DNA of 64,000 nt from Winogradskyella ouciana (GCF_009709615.1 NZ_WJYA01000005.1:434001-498000), one strand, 5' to 3'. Counted from the stretch's first letter, positions 34,486 to 43,808 are shown. Translations and numbers: made by a program. Notes: a model not told the origin generated them from the letters alone.

Positions 34486-34965
34486 ATGGAATTTAATTTT
34501 TTAGCAATTTTAGTTGCTGCGGTTGTACCTATGGTGTTAGGGTTTCTGTGGTATAATCCGGCAATTTTTGGTAAAGCCTGGATGAGAGAGTCTGGAATGA
34601 CTGAAGAGAAAATGAAAAGCGGAAACATGGGAGTCATTTTCGGTGTGTCATTTTTATTGGCAATTTTGTTGGCCTTCTTTTTACCAACTGTAACGAATCA
34701 CCAAATGGGTGCATTTAGCTTGGTTCAGGGAGAACTGGGAGAACTACCTTCATATGAGGCTTTCATGTCTGATTATAAAGATGAATTTAGAACGTTTAAA
34801 CACGGAGCATTTCATGGAGCTTTGCTCGGGATCTTCTTTGTACTTCCTATAATGGGAACCAATGGTTTGTTTGAACGTAAATCATGGAAACACATTTTTA
34901 TTAATGTGGGCTACTGGACGCTTACTTTAGCTGTAATGGGAGCAATTGTCTGTGGATGGCGATAG
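34486..34965 (+). CDS. DUF1761 membrane protein
   Basis: 159 residues with four hydrophobic helices. The N-terminus fits DUF1761 (FLAILVAAVVPMVLGFLWYNPAIFGKAWMRESGMTEE). Function is unknown. It is monocistronic between two terminators. Confidence 0.85.
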   Translation: MEFNFLAILVAAVVPMVLGFLWYNPAIFGKAWMRESGMTEEKMKSGNMGVIFGVSFLLAILLAFFLPTVTNHQMGAFSLVQGELGELPSYEAFMSDYKDEFRTFKHGAFHGALLGIFFVLPIMGTNGLFERKSWKHIFINVGYWTLTLAVMGAIVCGWR

Positions 34966-34986
34966 TGAATTTAACCACATGAAAAT

Positions 34987-35016
34987 AAAAACCTCGGAAA
35001 ATTTTCCGAGGTTTTT
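34987..35016. terminator. Bidirectional terminator
   Basis: A perfect 30-bp palindrome: AAAAACCTCGGAAAA followed directly by its reverse complement, then TATTTTTT. It separates the convergent DUF1761 and slipin genes. Confidence 0.8.
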
Positions 35017-35028
35017 ATTTTTTGACGC

Positions 35029-35958
35029 TTATTTTTCGTCACTCTCTTTTCTAGCTTTTTTCATAGCCTCACCAATCTGGTTACTAGCTGCAAAACTCGC
35101 CACCATATCGTTGAGCATATTGCTTCCAGCCTGAGGAGCATTTGGCAATAGGATTAAATTGCTATTGGTTTCTTCACCTAAAGACTGTAGCGTATCATAA
35201 TGTTGTGTCACAACAATCAAAGCAGATGCTTCCTGCGAGTTAATACCAACCCTGTTTAAAACTTCAACAGACTCTTCTAATCCACGTGCAATTTCACGTC
35301 TTTGGTCAGCGATACCCTGTCCTTGCAAACGCTTGCTTTCTGCTTCCGCCTTTGCTTTTTCAACGATAAGAATACGAGCAGCATCACCTTCAAACTGCGC
35401 AGCAATTTTTTCGCGTTCAGAAGCATTGATACGGTTCATGGCTTGTTTAACCTGCGCATCAGGATCAATATCTGTTACCAAAGTTTTAATGATATCAAAA
35501 CCGTAATCCAACATAGCATCATTAAGTTCTGCTTTAACCGCTAAGGCAATATCATCCTTTTTAACAAAAACGTCATCCAGTTTCATTTTTGGAACTTCGG
35601 CACGCACCACATCGAACACATATGACGTGATCTGATCATGCGGATAGTCAAGTTTATAAAAAGCATCATAAACTTTATCTTTAATTACTTTGTACTGTAC
35701 AGAAACCTTTAAACGCACAAATACGTCATCCAAGGTTTTAGTTTCAATGATAACATCTAATTGCTGAATTTTAAGACTCAAACGTCCAGCAACACGATCA
35801 ACAAGAGGGATTTTTATCCTCAAACCCGATTGCGCTATGTATTGAAAACGACCAAAGCGTTCCACAATAGCAGCAGTCTGCTGTTTTACGATAAAGAATG
35901 AAGAAATAAGGATAAGTAATCCAAAAAATATAATCGGAACTAAAATAAATTGACCCAT
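35029..35958 (-). CDS. SPFH/band 7 family protein (slipin/paraslipin)
   Basis: 309 residues. An N-terminal membrane anchor (FILVPIIFFGLLILISSFFIV) precedes the band-7 domain (QQTAAIVERFGRFQYIAQSGLRIKIPLVDRVAGRLSLKIQQLDV) and a helical, Ala/Glu-rich coiled coil (EKIAAQFEGDAARILIVEKAKAEAESKRLQGQGIADQRREIARGLEE). Family members scaffold membrane microdomains and proteases; NfeD, the usual partner, is not adjacent. It is transcribed alone. Confidence 0.9.
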   Translation of the reverse strand: MGQFILVPIIFFGLLILISSFFIVKQQTAAIVERFGRFQYIAQSGLRIKIPLVDRVAGRLSLKIQQLDVIIETKTLDDVFVRLKVSVQYKVIKDKVYDAFYKLDYPHDQITSYVFDVVRAEVPKMKLDDVFVKKDDIALAVKAELNDAMLDYGFDIIKTLVTDIDPDAQVKQAMNRINASEREKIAAQFEGDAARILIVEKAKAEAESKRLQGQGIADQRREIARGLEESVEVLNRVGINSQEASALIVVTQHYDTLQSLGEETNSNLILLPNAPQAGSNMLNDMVASFAASNQIGEAMKKARKESDEK

Positions 35959-36022
35959 AACAAGTTTTTTAAGGTTAGTGAATACGAGAAACTAAATGTA
36001 AGTAATATTAAATTATTTTACT

Positions 36023-36030
36023 TAGGTTTG
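36023..36030 (+). promoter_or_regulatory. -7 promoter element TAGGTTTG for the PorT-like gene
   Basis: TAnnTTTG match 22 bp before the ATG at 36053. Confidence 0.5.
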
Positions 36031-36052
36031 CTTTAATAAGCCTTAAATCGGT

Positions 36053-36730
36053 ATGAAAAAAACAAAACACCTCTTATTAGTAGCTATTTGCATAACTTTT
36101 GTTACAATGAGCTACGGACAACATAAGCGTTATGCCATAAAAAATGGTATAGGTATACAGGGAGGAATCACACAATTTGATATCATTACCGATAATTTTA
36201 AAACCAAATCCAATACTGGTTTTTTGGGAGGTTTAACGGCTTCTGTTAACATTCCGCACAAATGGTATAATGTAAGCTACAACATTCAACTATCAGAAAA
36301 CAATATTGATATACTAGGTGAAACTCCCGCTACGGCAAGAGAAGAGTATATTGAATATAAAATGTTAACGGCACAATTATCGTTTTTGTGGCATGTAAAA
36401 CTTATCAGCAGTAATGTGACTCTAGATTTGGGCCCAATGCTACAGTACAATAGCGAGCTAGAACTTAAAGACGATTCTAAAGAAGGCTTTTTGGTTACAG
36501 GTTACGACAATCTATTTACTGAAGACATATCCGATATCTCAAAGTTTAACGTTAATGGAGCTGTAGGATTATCTGCCGGCTTTGGTAGCTTTAGATTACG
36601 CGCGCAATATGTCTATGGCTTCACTAATATTTTAGGAAAGTTGAATGATAACGACTTTAACCTAAACAACTCAGACCGTTTTAAAGGAAACCAATCGCTT
36701 TTGGTTTTTACTGCTTTAATTACGTTTTAG
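36053..36730 (+). CDS. Outer-membrane beta-barrel protein (PorT-like)
   Basis: 225 residues with a Sec signal (to about MSYGQ). Amphipathic strands run through the protein (GFLGGLTASVNIPHKWYNVSYNIQLSENN, LTAQLSFLWHVKLISSNVTLDLGPMLQYN, GSFRLRAQYVYGF) and it ends with an aromatic terminal strand (SLLVFTALITF), as barrel proteins do. It resembles the PorT/OmpW-size barrels of Bacteroidota, without proof that it is PorT itself. Function unknown. Confidence 0.7.
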   Translation: MKKTKHLLLVAICITFVTMSYGQHKRYAIKNGIGIQGGITQFDIITDNFKTKSNTGFLGGLTASVNIPHKWYNVSYNIQLSENNIDILGETPATAREEYIEYKMLTAQLSFLWHVKLISSNVTLDLGPMLQYNSELELKDDSKEGFLVTGYDNLFTEDISDISKFNVNGAVGLSAGFGSFRLRAQYVYGFTNILGKLNDNDFNLNNSDRFKGNQSLLVFTALITF

Positions 36731-36754
36731 CAACTTTAAGTTGCCATACCAACC

Positions 36755-36778
36755 GTCACACTGAGCGCAGTCGAAGTG
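36755..36778. repeat. 24-bp repeat, copy 1 (CACTGAGCGCAGTCGAAG core)
   Basis: Identical over 24 bp and in the same orientation to the copy at 38348-38371. The two flank gltX. Confidence 0.85.
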
Positions 36779-36802
36779 CCGCTTAAGGATCTCATCCAGC
36801 AA

Positions 36803-38320
36803 TTACATGGTCTTAATCAAAGCTTCTACACGCTTAACTGTTTCAGCCTTACCAATCATAAACATAATCTCAAAAACATCGGGACCCTGTAAAGCACCAA
36901 CTAACGCTAATCGCAATGGCATCATTACTTTACCAAAACCTATGTTGTTGTCGGTAATCCAACCTTTGAGTTTAGTTTGAAGGTGTTCAACCGTAAAATC
37001 TCCAGTTGCCGTCACAATTTCTATAACCTTTTGCATCAATTGAGGTGTATCTTCTTTTAGTGCCTTTTTTGACGCCTTTTCATCATAATTAGCTGGAGCC
37101 ACAAAGAAGAAATGACTCAATTCCCAGAAGTCCTTAACAAATGTTGCACGTTCTTTAATAAGACCAACAACTAAGGCAATATAATTAACATCAACACCCT
37201 CTAAAAGAATATTTTTTGCTTGAAATGCTTTTGCCAAATCCAAATCTAATTGCTGTTGCATATAGTGATGGTTAAACCATTTGGTTTTATCAGGATCGAA
37301 ACGCGCACCAGCTTTATTAACGCGCTCTAAATCGAAACTTTGTACGAGTTCTTCCAGGCTAAAGATTTCTTGTTCTGTTCCTGGGTTCCAACCTAAAAAC
37401 GCTAAGAAATTAACCACAGCTTCAGGGAAGTAGCCCTCTTCTTTGTAGCCTTTAGAAACATCTTCGGTTTTTGGGTCTTTCCATTCTAAAGGAAATACAG
37501 GGAACCCCAATTTATCTCCATCACGCTTACTTAATTTTCCCTTTCCTGTGGGTTTTAATATCAATGGTAGATGCGCAAATTCAGGAGCTTCCCATCCAAA
37601 TGCATCATATAATAATTGGTGTAATGCTAAAGAAGGCAACCATTCCTCTCCACGAATAACATGTGTGATTTCCATTAAATGGTCGTCGACAATATTCGCT
37701 AAGTGATAGGTTGGCATGCCATCACTTTTAAACAAAACCTTATCATCAAGTGTATTGGTGTCAATAGAGATATCACCACGAATAATATCCTTTAAGTGTA
37801 GAGTTTCATCTTGTGGTGATTTAAAACGGACAACATAGTCTTCACCTGTATCTAATTTGGCTTGAGTTGCTTCTTCCGATAGAACCAAAGAGTTGACCAA
37901 ACGCCCTTTTTCACGATTGTGCCAATTATAGATAAAGGTTTTTCCTTCGGCTTCGTGTTGTTTTCTATGTGCATCAAGTTGTTCAGCCGTGTCAAAAGCA
38001 TAGTATGCTTTATCTTCAGCAACCAATTGATCCGCATATTGCTTATATAGATGCTTACGCTCACTTTGTCTGTATGGTCCAAATTTTTCGTTCTTTCCAG
38101 GGCCTTCGTCAAACGGAATGCCGCACCAATTTAAAGCCTCTACAATATAACCTTCAGCACCTTCAACATAACGGTTTTGATCTGTATCCTCGATTCTAAG
38201 CACAAAATCACCACCATGCTTTTTGGCAAATAAATAATTGAATAAAGCGGTTCTTACACCACCAATATGTAAAGGGCCTGTTGGGCTTGGTGCAAATCGC
38301 ACACGTACATTTTTAGACAT
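36803..38320 (-). CDS. gltX: Glutamyl-tRNA synthetase
   Basis: 505 residues, normal length. It charges tRNA-Glu. HIGH motif: RFAPSPTGPLHIGGVRTALFN (about 7-27); KMSKS motif: GKLSKRDGDKLGFPV (about 260). The anticodon-binding helical domain follows (EEGYFPEAVVNFLAFLGWNPGTEQEIFSLEEL). With glnS also in this window, the organism has separate enzymes for Glu and Gln. The gene lies between two identical 24-bp repeats. Confidence 0.97.
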   Translation of the reverse strand: MSKNVRVRFAPSPTGPLHIGGVRTALFNYLFAKKHGGDFVLRIEDTDQNRYVEGAEGYIVEALNWCGIPFDEGPGKNEKFGPYRQSERKHLYKQYADQLVAEDKAYYAFDTAEQLDAHRKQHEAEGKTFIYNWHNREKGRLVNSLVLSEEATQAKLDTGEDYVVRFKSPQDETLHLKDIIRGDISIDTNTLDDKVLFKSDGMPTYHLANIVDDHLMEITHVIRGEEWLPSLALHQLLYDAFGWEAPEFAHLPLILKPTGKGKLSKRDGDKLGFPVFPLEWKDPKTEDVSKGYKEEGYFPEAVVNFLAFLGWNPGTEQEIFSLEELVQSFDLERVNKAGARFDPDKTKWFNHHYMQQQLDLDLAKAFQAKNILLEGVDVNYIALVVGLIKERATFVKDFWELSHFFFVAPANYDEKASKKALKEDTPQLMQKVIEIVTATGDFTVEHLQTKLKGWITDNNIGFGKVMMPLRLALVGALQGPDVFEIMFMIGKAETVKRVEALIKTM

Positions 38321-38347
38321 AATATAATTTCAAAAATTAAGTCTGTT

Positions 38348-38371
38348 GTCACACTGAGCGCAGTCGAAGTG
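38348..38371. repeat. 24-bp repeat, copy 2 (CACTGAGCGCAGTCGAAG core)
   Basis: Direct copy of 36755-36778, located just upstream of the gltX start on the minus strand. Confidence 0.85.
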
Positions 38372-38473
38372 TCTTCAAAAGCTAGTGCTTAGCAGAATGG
38401 CTGCAAAGATAGATTTTTGAAATTCAAAGTTCAAAGTTTCAAGTTCAAAGTTTCTTAAAACAGCTACTGAAAA

Positions 38474-39517
38474 CTATTCCAGAATCATACTTCTCGGCAC
38501 ACGCTTATTCATAATTTTAAACCAAAGTGGAGGTACCATAGCCAAAACCATAGAGGTAGGATAACCAAAAGGCATTTGCGGACTCTCCTCATGGCAATCT
38601 AAAACTTGATACTTTTTTGAAGATTTATAATGATGATCGCTATGTCTAGTGAGTTCGTACAATACGATCCGCCCAATCACGTGATTGGAATTCCATGAAT
38701 GTATTTCTTTAACACGTTCATAACGACCAGATTTGGTTTTTAAGCGTAGTAGACCGTAATGTTCAATGTAATTCACGGTTTCAAGTAGAATAAAACCAAC
38801 AATTCCCGCTAGCACTGCAAATATTAAAGCTGTAGTTCCAAAAGTGAGTGCAATGACCATTAAATACCCAATCTGAAATAGAGTGAACCAAAGCATATCG
38901 TTTTTAATAGAGAAAAAAGATCGGTTGTTGTTCTTCAACAACTTCTTTTGAATGTTCCACGCCTTAAAGTATTGTCTAATAGATGAGGTTAACCAAAACG
39001 AATAAACAGATTGATTGTATCTAGCCGTTGCAGGATCTTCAGGTGTTGCAGCGTGGAGATGATGTCCAAAATTATGCTCAATATAAAAATGCATGTAGAA
39101 CGAGGGCAGAAGTAGCGCTTTACCAATAAAGCGTTCGTTAGTAGTTTGTCGGTGACCAAGTTCATGACCAACATTGATACCATTAACACCTAGAACAATA
39201 CCAATGGAAATGACGAAACCCACAAATTCATAAGTTTCTAAAGGTTGATTAGAAACCAAAACCAAAGCATATAGAACGAGCCCATATACGACAGGAAGAT
39301 TTAAATATAGCAACCAATCAAAGAGCTTGTGTTTTAGTTTGCTATCCGCGTCTTCGGGTTGGAGGTTTTTGGTGTCCACAGGAAAAATCAATTCCAAAAC
39401 AGGAATACAAACAAAACCAAAAATTGGTGTAGCCCAAGCCCAATAGCCCTTAAGGTACAATCCAATAAATGCCATTACTGGAATCGAAAATGCAGCTAAA
39501 TATTTAAGATCTTTCAT
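38474..39517 (-). CDS. Alkane 1-monooxygenase-like membrane diiron hydroxylase (AlkB family)
   Basis: 347 residues with about six membrane helices. The eight-histidine diiron pattern is present: NVGHELGHR (about 118), EHNFGHHLHAAT (about 148) and LTRHSDHHYKSSKKYQ (about 290), with NYIEHYGLLR (about 250) as in AlkB. Such enzymes use O2 to hydroxylate alkane or fatty-acyl termini. No rubredoxin gene is adjacent, so the electron donor lies elsewhere. It is possible that it acts on a lipid rather than alkanes. Confidence 0.88.
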   Translation of the reverse strand: MKDLKYLAAFSIPVMAFIGLYLKGYWAWATPIFGFVCIPVLELIFPVDTKNLQPEDADSKLKHKLFDWLLYLNLPVVYGLVLYALVLVSNQPLETYEFVGFVISIGIVLGVNGINVGHELGHRQTTNERFIGKALLLPSFYMHFYIEHNFGHHLHAATPEDPATARYNQSVYSFWLTSSIRQYFKAWNIQKKLLKNNNRSFFSIKNDMLWFTLFQIGYLMVIALTFGTTALIFAVLAGIVGFILLETVNYIEHYGLLRLKTKSGRYERVKEIHSWNSNHVIGRIVLYELTRHSDHHYKSSKKYQVLDCHEESPQMPFGYPTSMVLAMVPPLWFKIMNKRVPRSMILE

Positions 39518-39740
39518 GCTTTGGGTCCGTATTTAACAGTTAAAGCCCCTAAATTAACAGAATCTTACCAAATTAAAGGAATTGACAATTAAAATAAAAT
39601 CGTAGATTAGTCAGTTAATAAGGAAATACGAATAGTTAAAACCCAAATTCCAAAGTCAAAAAGCGAACTTTAAAAGTGTTTTGAGACTTCGAAATTTTGT
39701 AAGTTTTAAAATGGATGGCAATTAACATCGTTTCTTGAAA

Positions 39741-39757
39741 TTCCGACAAAGTCGGAA
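39741..39757 (+). other. Hairpin in the DUF4175 leader
   Basis: TTCCGAC-AAA-GTCGGAA forms a perfect 7-bp stem, 20 bp before the ATG at 39777. It could shape the leader or be a dispersed repeat. Confidence 0.4.
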
Positions 39758-39776
39758 GCAACGATTTTTAGAATTA

Positions 39777-42700
39777 ATGAGCAATTTCGAAACCATAAAA
39801 AACAAACTACAAGAATTCATTAGAAAGTATTACACTAATGAATTGCTCAAAGGCTCAATACTGTTTTTCGCTATTGGTTTGCTGTATCTTATTGTGACAC
39901 TTTTTGTAGAGTATGTGCTATGGCTTAACCCGACAGCACGAACTGTTTTGTTCTGGACATTCATTGCTGTAGAGATTGGTTTGTTTATAAAATTCATCGC
40001 TATTCCGCTAGCACACCTATTTAATTTAAGATTGGGCATTAACTACGAAACGGCTTCAAAATTGATTGGAAGTCATTTCCCTGAGGTCAACGACAAATTA
40101 CTCAACGTACTTCAATTAAACCAAAGCCCAACACAATCGGATCTTTTGATTGCTAGCATTGAGCAGAAGTCGCAAGAATTGCAGCCTATTCCGTTTAAAT
40201 CTGCGATTAATTTTAAATCTAACACCAAATACTTAAAGTATGCGGCAATTCCGATTGCCATTTTACTTTTATCATTCTTAACAGGAAAAATCAATTGGTT
40301 TAGTGATAGCTACGAGCGTGTTGTTAATTACAAAACAGCCTATGAGCCACCGGCACCGTTTCAATTTTTTGTGTTAAATGAATCTCTTCAGGCTATTGAG
40401 GGCAAGGATTTTAAATTAAAAGTATCTACAGCAGGTGATGTTATACCAGAGAATGCACAGATTCAATTCAATGGTCAGTCCTATTATTTACAGCAATTGG
40501 CACCAGGGGAATTTCAATACACCTTTAATTTGCCAAAAAACAACATTGAGTTTAGTTTATCGGCTAACGACGTCAGCTCTAAAACCTATGCTCTAGAAGT
40601 GGTCAACACGCCAAATCTTGTCAATTTTGAAATGGTTTTAGACTATCCAACCTACACCAGAAAACAAGATGAGATTTTAAAAAGCACAGGATCTGCCGTA
40701 ATTCCTGAAGGCACAAAAGTAACCTGGAAGGCATTGACAAAATCCACAAGCGAAGTCAATATTTATGCTAACGATACTTTGCCCTTCAAGCAAAACGAAG
40801 AAGGAAAGTTTGAAGCCACCAAACGTCTATATAGAAACTATAATTACAGTATTTCAACAAGTAACAACAACCTTAAAGATTACGAAAATTTAGCATACAG
40901 CATAAGTGTGGTTAAGGATTTAAGTCCAGAACTGAGCATAAAAGTGCAAAAGGATTCCTTAGATCAGCAAAGTTTATACTTCTACGGTCAGGCAAGTGAC
41001 GATTTTGGTTTAACAAGGCTGAATTTAGTGTATTACCCAGTTAATGATGAAGCAAATAAGGCTGTTGAACCCATTGCTATTTCAAAATCCAATTTTAGTG
41101 AGTTTGTAAGTGCTTTTCCAAACCAGTTGAATTTAGAAGAAGGTGTAAGTTACCAACTGTATTTTGAAGTATTTGACAATGATGCATTACACAATTACAA
41201 ACGCACAAAAAGTAGTGTGTTTAGTTACAGAAAGCGAACTAAAGAAGAAGAAGAGCAGAAGCAACTGCAAGAACAAAACGAAACCATAAAGGATATTAGT
41301 AAGACTTTTGAGAAGCTGCAAGAACAAGATAAAAAACTAGAAGAGTTTTCTAAAACCCAAAAAGAAAAGCAACAACTCAACTTTAATGACAAGAAGAAGT
41401 TTGAGGATTTTTTAAAGCGTCAGAAACAGCAGGAGCAGCTGATGAAAAACTTCAACAAAAAACTTCAGGATAATCTCGAAGAATTCCAAGAAGAGAAGAA
41501 GGAAGATCAGTTTAAAGAAGACTTAAAAGAGCGCCTAAAAGAAAATGAAGAGCAACTCAAAAAAGACGAAAAGCTTTTAGAGGAGCTTGAGGAGTTAAAA
41601 GACAAAATCAACAAGGAAGAGTTTACCCAAAAACTTGAAGAATTAGCTAAGCAGAACAAGAACAAGAAACGAAGCATGAAACAACTCTTAGAGTTGACCA
41701 AACGTTTCTACGTGATGAAAAAGGCCGAGAAAATCGCGAATCAATTAGGGGATTTGGCCAAAAAGCAAGAAGAACTTTCAAACAAGGACAAAGAAAACAC
41801 AAAAGACAAACAGGAAGAATTAAACAAAGAGTTTGAAAAACTGCAAGAGGATATAGAAGACCTAAAACAAGAAGATCGACGACTTCAAAAGCCAATGGAT
41901 GTTAAGGTAGATGAGTTCTTGGAAGATGGTGTAAAGTTTGATCAAAAGGAAGCTAAAGAAGCGTTAGAGCAAAAGGAACAAAACGAAGAACAAGGAAAGC
42001 CACAAGAAGCACAAGAACAGCAGCAAAAAGCAAAAGAGAACCAGAAGAAGGCTGCCAAGAAGATGAAAGAAATGAGCGAAAAGATGATGCAGAAGCTCGG
42101 TGGTGGCGGAGGTGGAGGCGACCAAATGTCTGAGGATATTGACACGCTTCGTCAAATCCTAGAAAATTTGTTACTCTATTCTTTTGATCAGGAAGAGTTG
42201 ATGAATACCTTCGAAAGCATTGACATCAACAACAACAAATACGGTAAATACATTATTTCCCAGAGCAATCTAAGGGAACACTTTGAGCATATCGATGACA
42301 GCTTGTTCGCCTTGTCTTTGCGTCAGCCAAAGATTTCAGAGAAAGTAAACTCACAAATAACTGAGGTATATTTTAACATTGATAAAGCTCTGGGTCAGCT
42401 GACCGAGAACAGATTATATCAAGGGGTTTCCTCACAGCAATACGCAATTACGGCCAGTAATGAGCTAGCGAGTTTCTTGAGTGATGTCTTGGACAACATG
42501 GAAATGTCCATGATGCCATCACCCGGTTCTGGTGGTGGTGGAGGTCAACAGCTTCCAGATATTATAATGAGTCAAGAAGAGCTTAATAAGCAAATGGAAG
42601 AAGGGGTTAAGAAGAGTGAAGAAGGAAAAGAGGGTGAAGGAGAAAAACCAGGTGAAGATGGTAAAGACGGAAAAGAAGGCGAAGGAAAACAGCCAGGAGA

Positions 42701-43352
42701 ACAAGGACAGAAAGGCCAAGAAGGAGAAAGCGGTCAGAGTGGTGAAAATGGCAAGTCTGGAGAACAGCAAGGTGAAGGCGGTGAAGGAGGTCAAAATGGA
42801 GAGAACGGCAATCAGAACGGTGAAGGCAATCAAGATGGTGAAGGAAAAGAAGGAAAAGGTGGAAAGAACGGAAAAGATGGAAGAAATGGTAGTGACGGTA
42901 ATGAAGGGAAAAATGATGGCTACGGTGAAGGTGGGAATGAGGAACAGAACGCAGAACTCTTTAAAATATATCAACAACAGCAACAACTCAGACAAGCTCT
43001 AGAAGATCGTATGGCTAAGGAAGGAAAAATTGAATCCGCTGGACAATTAATAAAGCAAATGGAAGAGGTGGAGCTCGATTTGTTGAATTACGGCTTCACC
43101 AATCAAACGCTGCAAAAGATGATGGACTTACAACATCAGTTGTTGAAGTTAGAGAATGCTACTTTCATGCAAGGACAAGACACCAAGCGCGAATCTGAAA
43201 CTAATAAAAAGGAATTTGACAATGCTAATCCAAATCAAATTTCAACAGCTAAACAATACTTCAATACCACTGAAATATTAAATCGTCAAGCACTACCTTT
43301 GCAGAATCACTTTAAGAAAAAGATTCAAGAGTATTTTAAGAGCGATGATTAG
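39777..43352 (+). CDS. DUF4175 family large membrane protein with coiled coil and Gly-rich tail
   Basis: The frame opens at a TTG (39735), but ATG 39777 gives a better start (MSNFETIKNKLQEFIRKYY) and 1191 residues. Three hydrophobic segments near the N-terminus (LLKGSILFFAIGLLYLIVTLFVEYVLW, TVLFWTFIAVEIGLFIKFIAIPLAHLF, YAAIPIAILLLSFLTGK) anchor it. Beta-rich domains at about 185-480 follow. Next comes a Lys/Glu/Gln coiled coil (about 488-775), a helical part, and a collagen-like low-complexity block of G, E, K, N and Q (about 945-1055). The DUF4175 family is of unknown function. It overlaps ybeY by 8 bp and is thus coupled to it. Confidence 0.85.
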   Translation: MSNFETIKNKLQEFIRKYYTNELLKGSILFFAIGLLYLIVTLFVEYVLWLNPTARTVLFWTFIAVEIGLFIKFIAIPLAHLFNLRLGINYETASKLIGSHFPEVNDKLLNVLQLNQSPTQSDLLIASIEQKSQELQPIPFKSAINFKSNTKYLKYAAIPIAILLLSFLTGKINWFSDSYERVVNYKTAYEPPAPFQFFVLNESLQAIEGKDFKLKVSTAGDVIPENAQIQFNGQSYYLQQLAPGEFQYTFNLPKNNIEFSLSANDVSSKTYALEVVNTPNLVNFEMVLDYPTYTRKQDEILKSTGSAVIPEGTKVTWKALTKSTSEVNIYANDTLPFKQNEEGKFEATKRLYRNYNYSISTSNNNLKDYENLAYSISVVKDLSPELSIKVQKDSLDQQSLYFYGQASDDFGLTRLNLVYYPVNDEANKAVEPIAISKSNFSEFVSAFPNQLNLEEGVSYQLYFEVFDNDALHNYKRTKSSVFSYRKRTKEEEEQKQLQEQNETIKDISKTFEKLQEQDKKLEEFSKTQKEKQQLNFNDKKKFEDFLKRQKQQEQLMKNFNKKLQDNLEEFQEEKKEDQFKEDLKERLKENEEQLKKDEKLLEELEELKDKINKEEFTQKLEELAKQNKNKKRSMKQLLELTKRFYVMKKAEKIANQLGDLAKKQEELSNKDKENTKDKQEELNKEFEKLQEDIEDLKQEDRRLQKPMDVKVDEFLEDGVKFDQKEAKEALEQKEQNEEQGKPQEAQEQQQKAKENQKKAAKKMKEMSEKMMQKLGGGGGGGDQMSEDIDTLRQILENLLLYSFDQEELMNTFESIDINNNKYGKYIISQSNLREHFEHIDDSLFALSLRQPKISEKVNSQITEVYFNIDKALGQLTENRLYQGVSSQQYAITASNELASFLSDVLDNMEMSMMPSPGSGGGGGQQLPDIIMSQEELNKQMEEGVKKSEEGKEGEGEKPGEDGKDGKEGEGKQPGEQGQKGQEGESGQSGENGKSGEQQGEGGEGGQNGENGNQNGEGNQDGEGKEGKGGKNGKDGRNGSDGNEGKNDGYGEGGNEEQNAELFKIYQQQQQLRQALEDRMAKEGKIESAGQLIKQMEEVELDLLNYGFTNQTLQKMMDLQHQLLKLENATFMQGQDTKRESETNKKEFDNANPNQISTAKQYFNTTEILNRQALPLQNHFKKKIQEYFKSDD

Positions 43353-43755
43353 TTTTAACTACGAAACCGATTTTAATTTAGATAATGAAAACCAATTTTC
43401 CGATTGGATTTCTAAGACCATTAAGGAGGAGAATTGCAAGGAAGGTGAGATTAACTATATCTTTTGCTCGGACCACTACTTACATAAAATCAATGTAGAA
43501 TTTTTGAATCATGATACGTTGACGGACATTATAAGTTTCGATTACTCGGTAGGAAAAGAACTACATGGCGATATTTATATTTCAGTGGATAGAGTAGGGG
43601 AAAATGCCGAGGCATTCAATGTGAAATTTGAAGATGAATTAGCAAGAGTAATGGTTCATGGCATTCTTCATTATTGTGGTTACAAAGACAAAACAGAAGA
43701 AGATAAAAATCAGATGCGCTCTAAAGAGGACCACTACTTGTCAAAACGTTCGTAA
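43345..43755 (+). CDS. ybeY: Endoribonuclease YbeY (rRNA maturation factor)
   Basis: 136 residues. YbeY matures 16S rRNA 3' ends and takes part in ribosome quality control. The pattern NxxxLTDIISFDY (HDTLTDIISFDYSVG) and GDIYIS is clear, with MVHGILHYCGYKDKTEEDKNQMRSKED as the metal site. The first two His are present, but the third one (His124 in E. coli HGMLHLQGYDH) is replaced by Lys-Asp in GYKDK. It overlaps the upstream DUF4175 gene by 8 bp. The mnmG gene follows after its own promoter. Confidence 0.93.
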   Translation: MISFNYETDFNLDNENQFSDWISKTIKEENCKEGEINYIFCSDHYLHKINVEFLNHDTLTDIISFDYSVGKELHGDIYISVDRVGENAEAFNVKFEDELARVMVHGILHYCGYKDKTEEDKNQMRSKEDHYLSKRS

Positions 43756-43772
43756 ATATCGCTATTTCAACG

Positions 43773-43780
43773 TATCTTTG
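43773..43780 (+). promoter_or_regulatory. -7 promoter element TATCTTTG for mnmG
   Basis: TAnnTTTG match 58 bp before the mnmG ATG. The first parS-like site lies in the resulting leader. Confidence 0.5.
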
Positions 43781-43808
43781 CACGCCTAAAAATTTAAGTT
43801 TGCAATTA

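Noticed and set aside
42519..43002. Open frames of 158 (minus) and 128 (plus) residues in the Gly/Lys/Glu-rich part of DUF4175
   Set aside because: Low-complexity shadows of the collagen-like block; no promoter or ribosome site.
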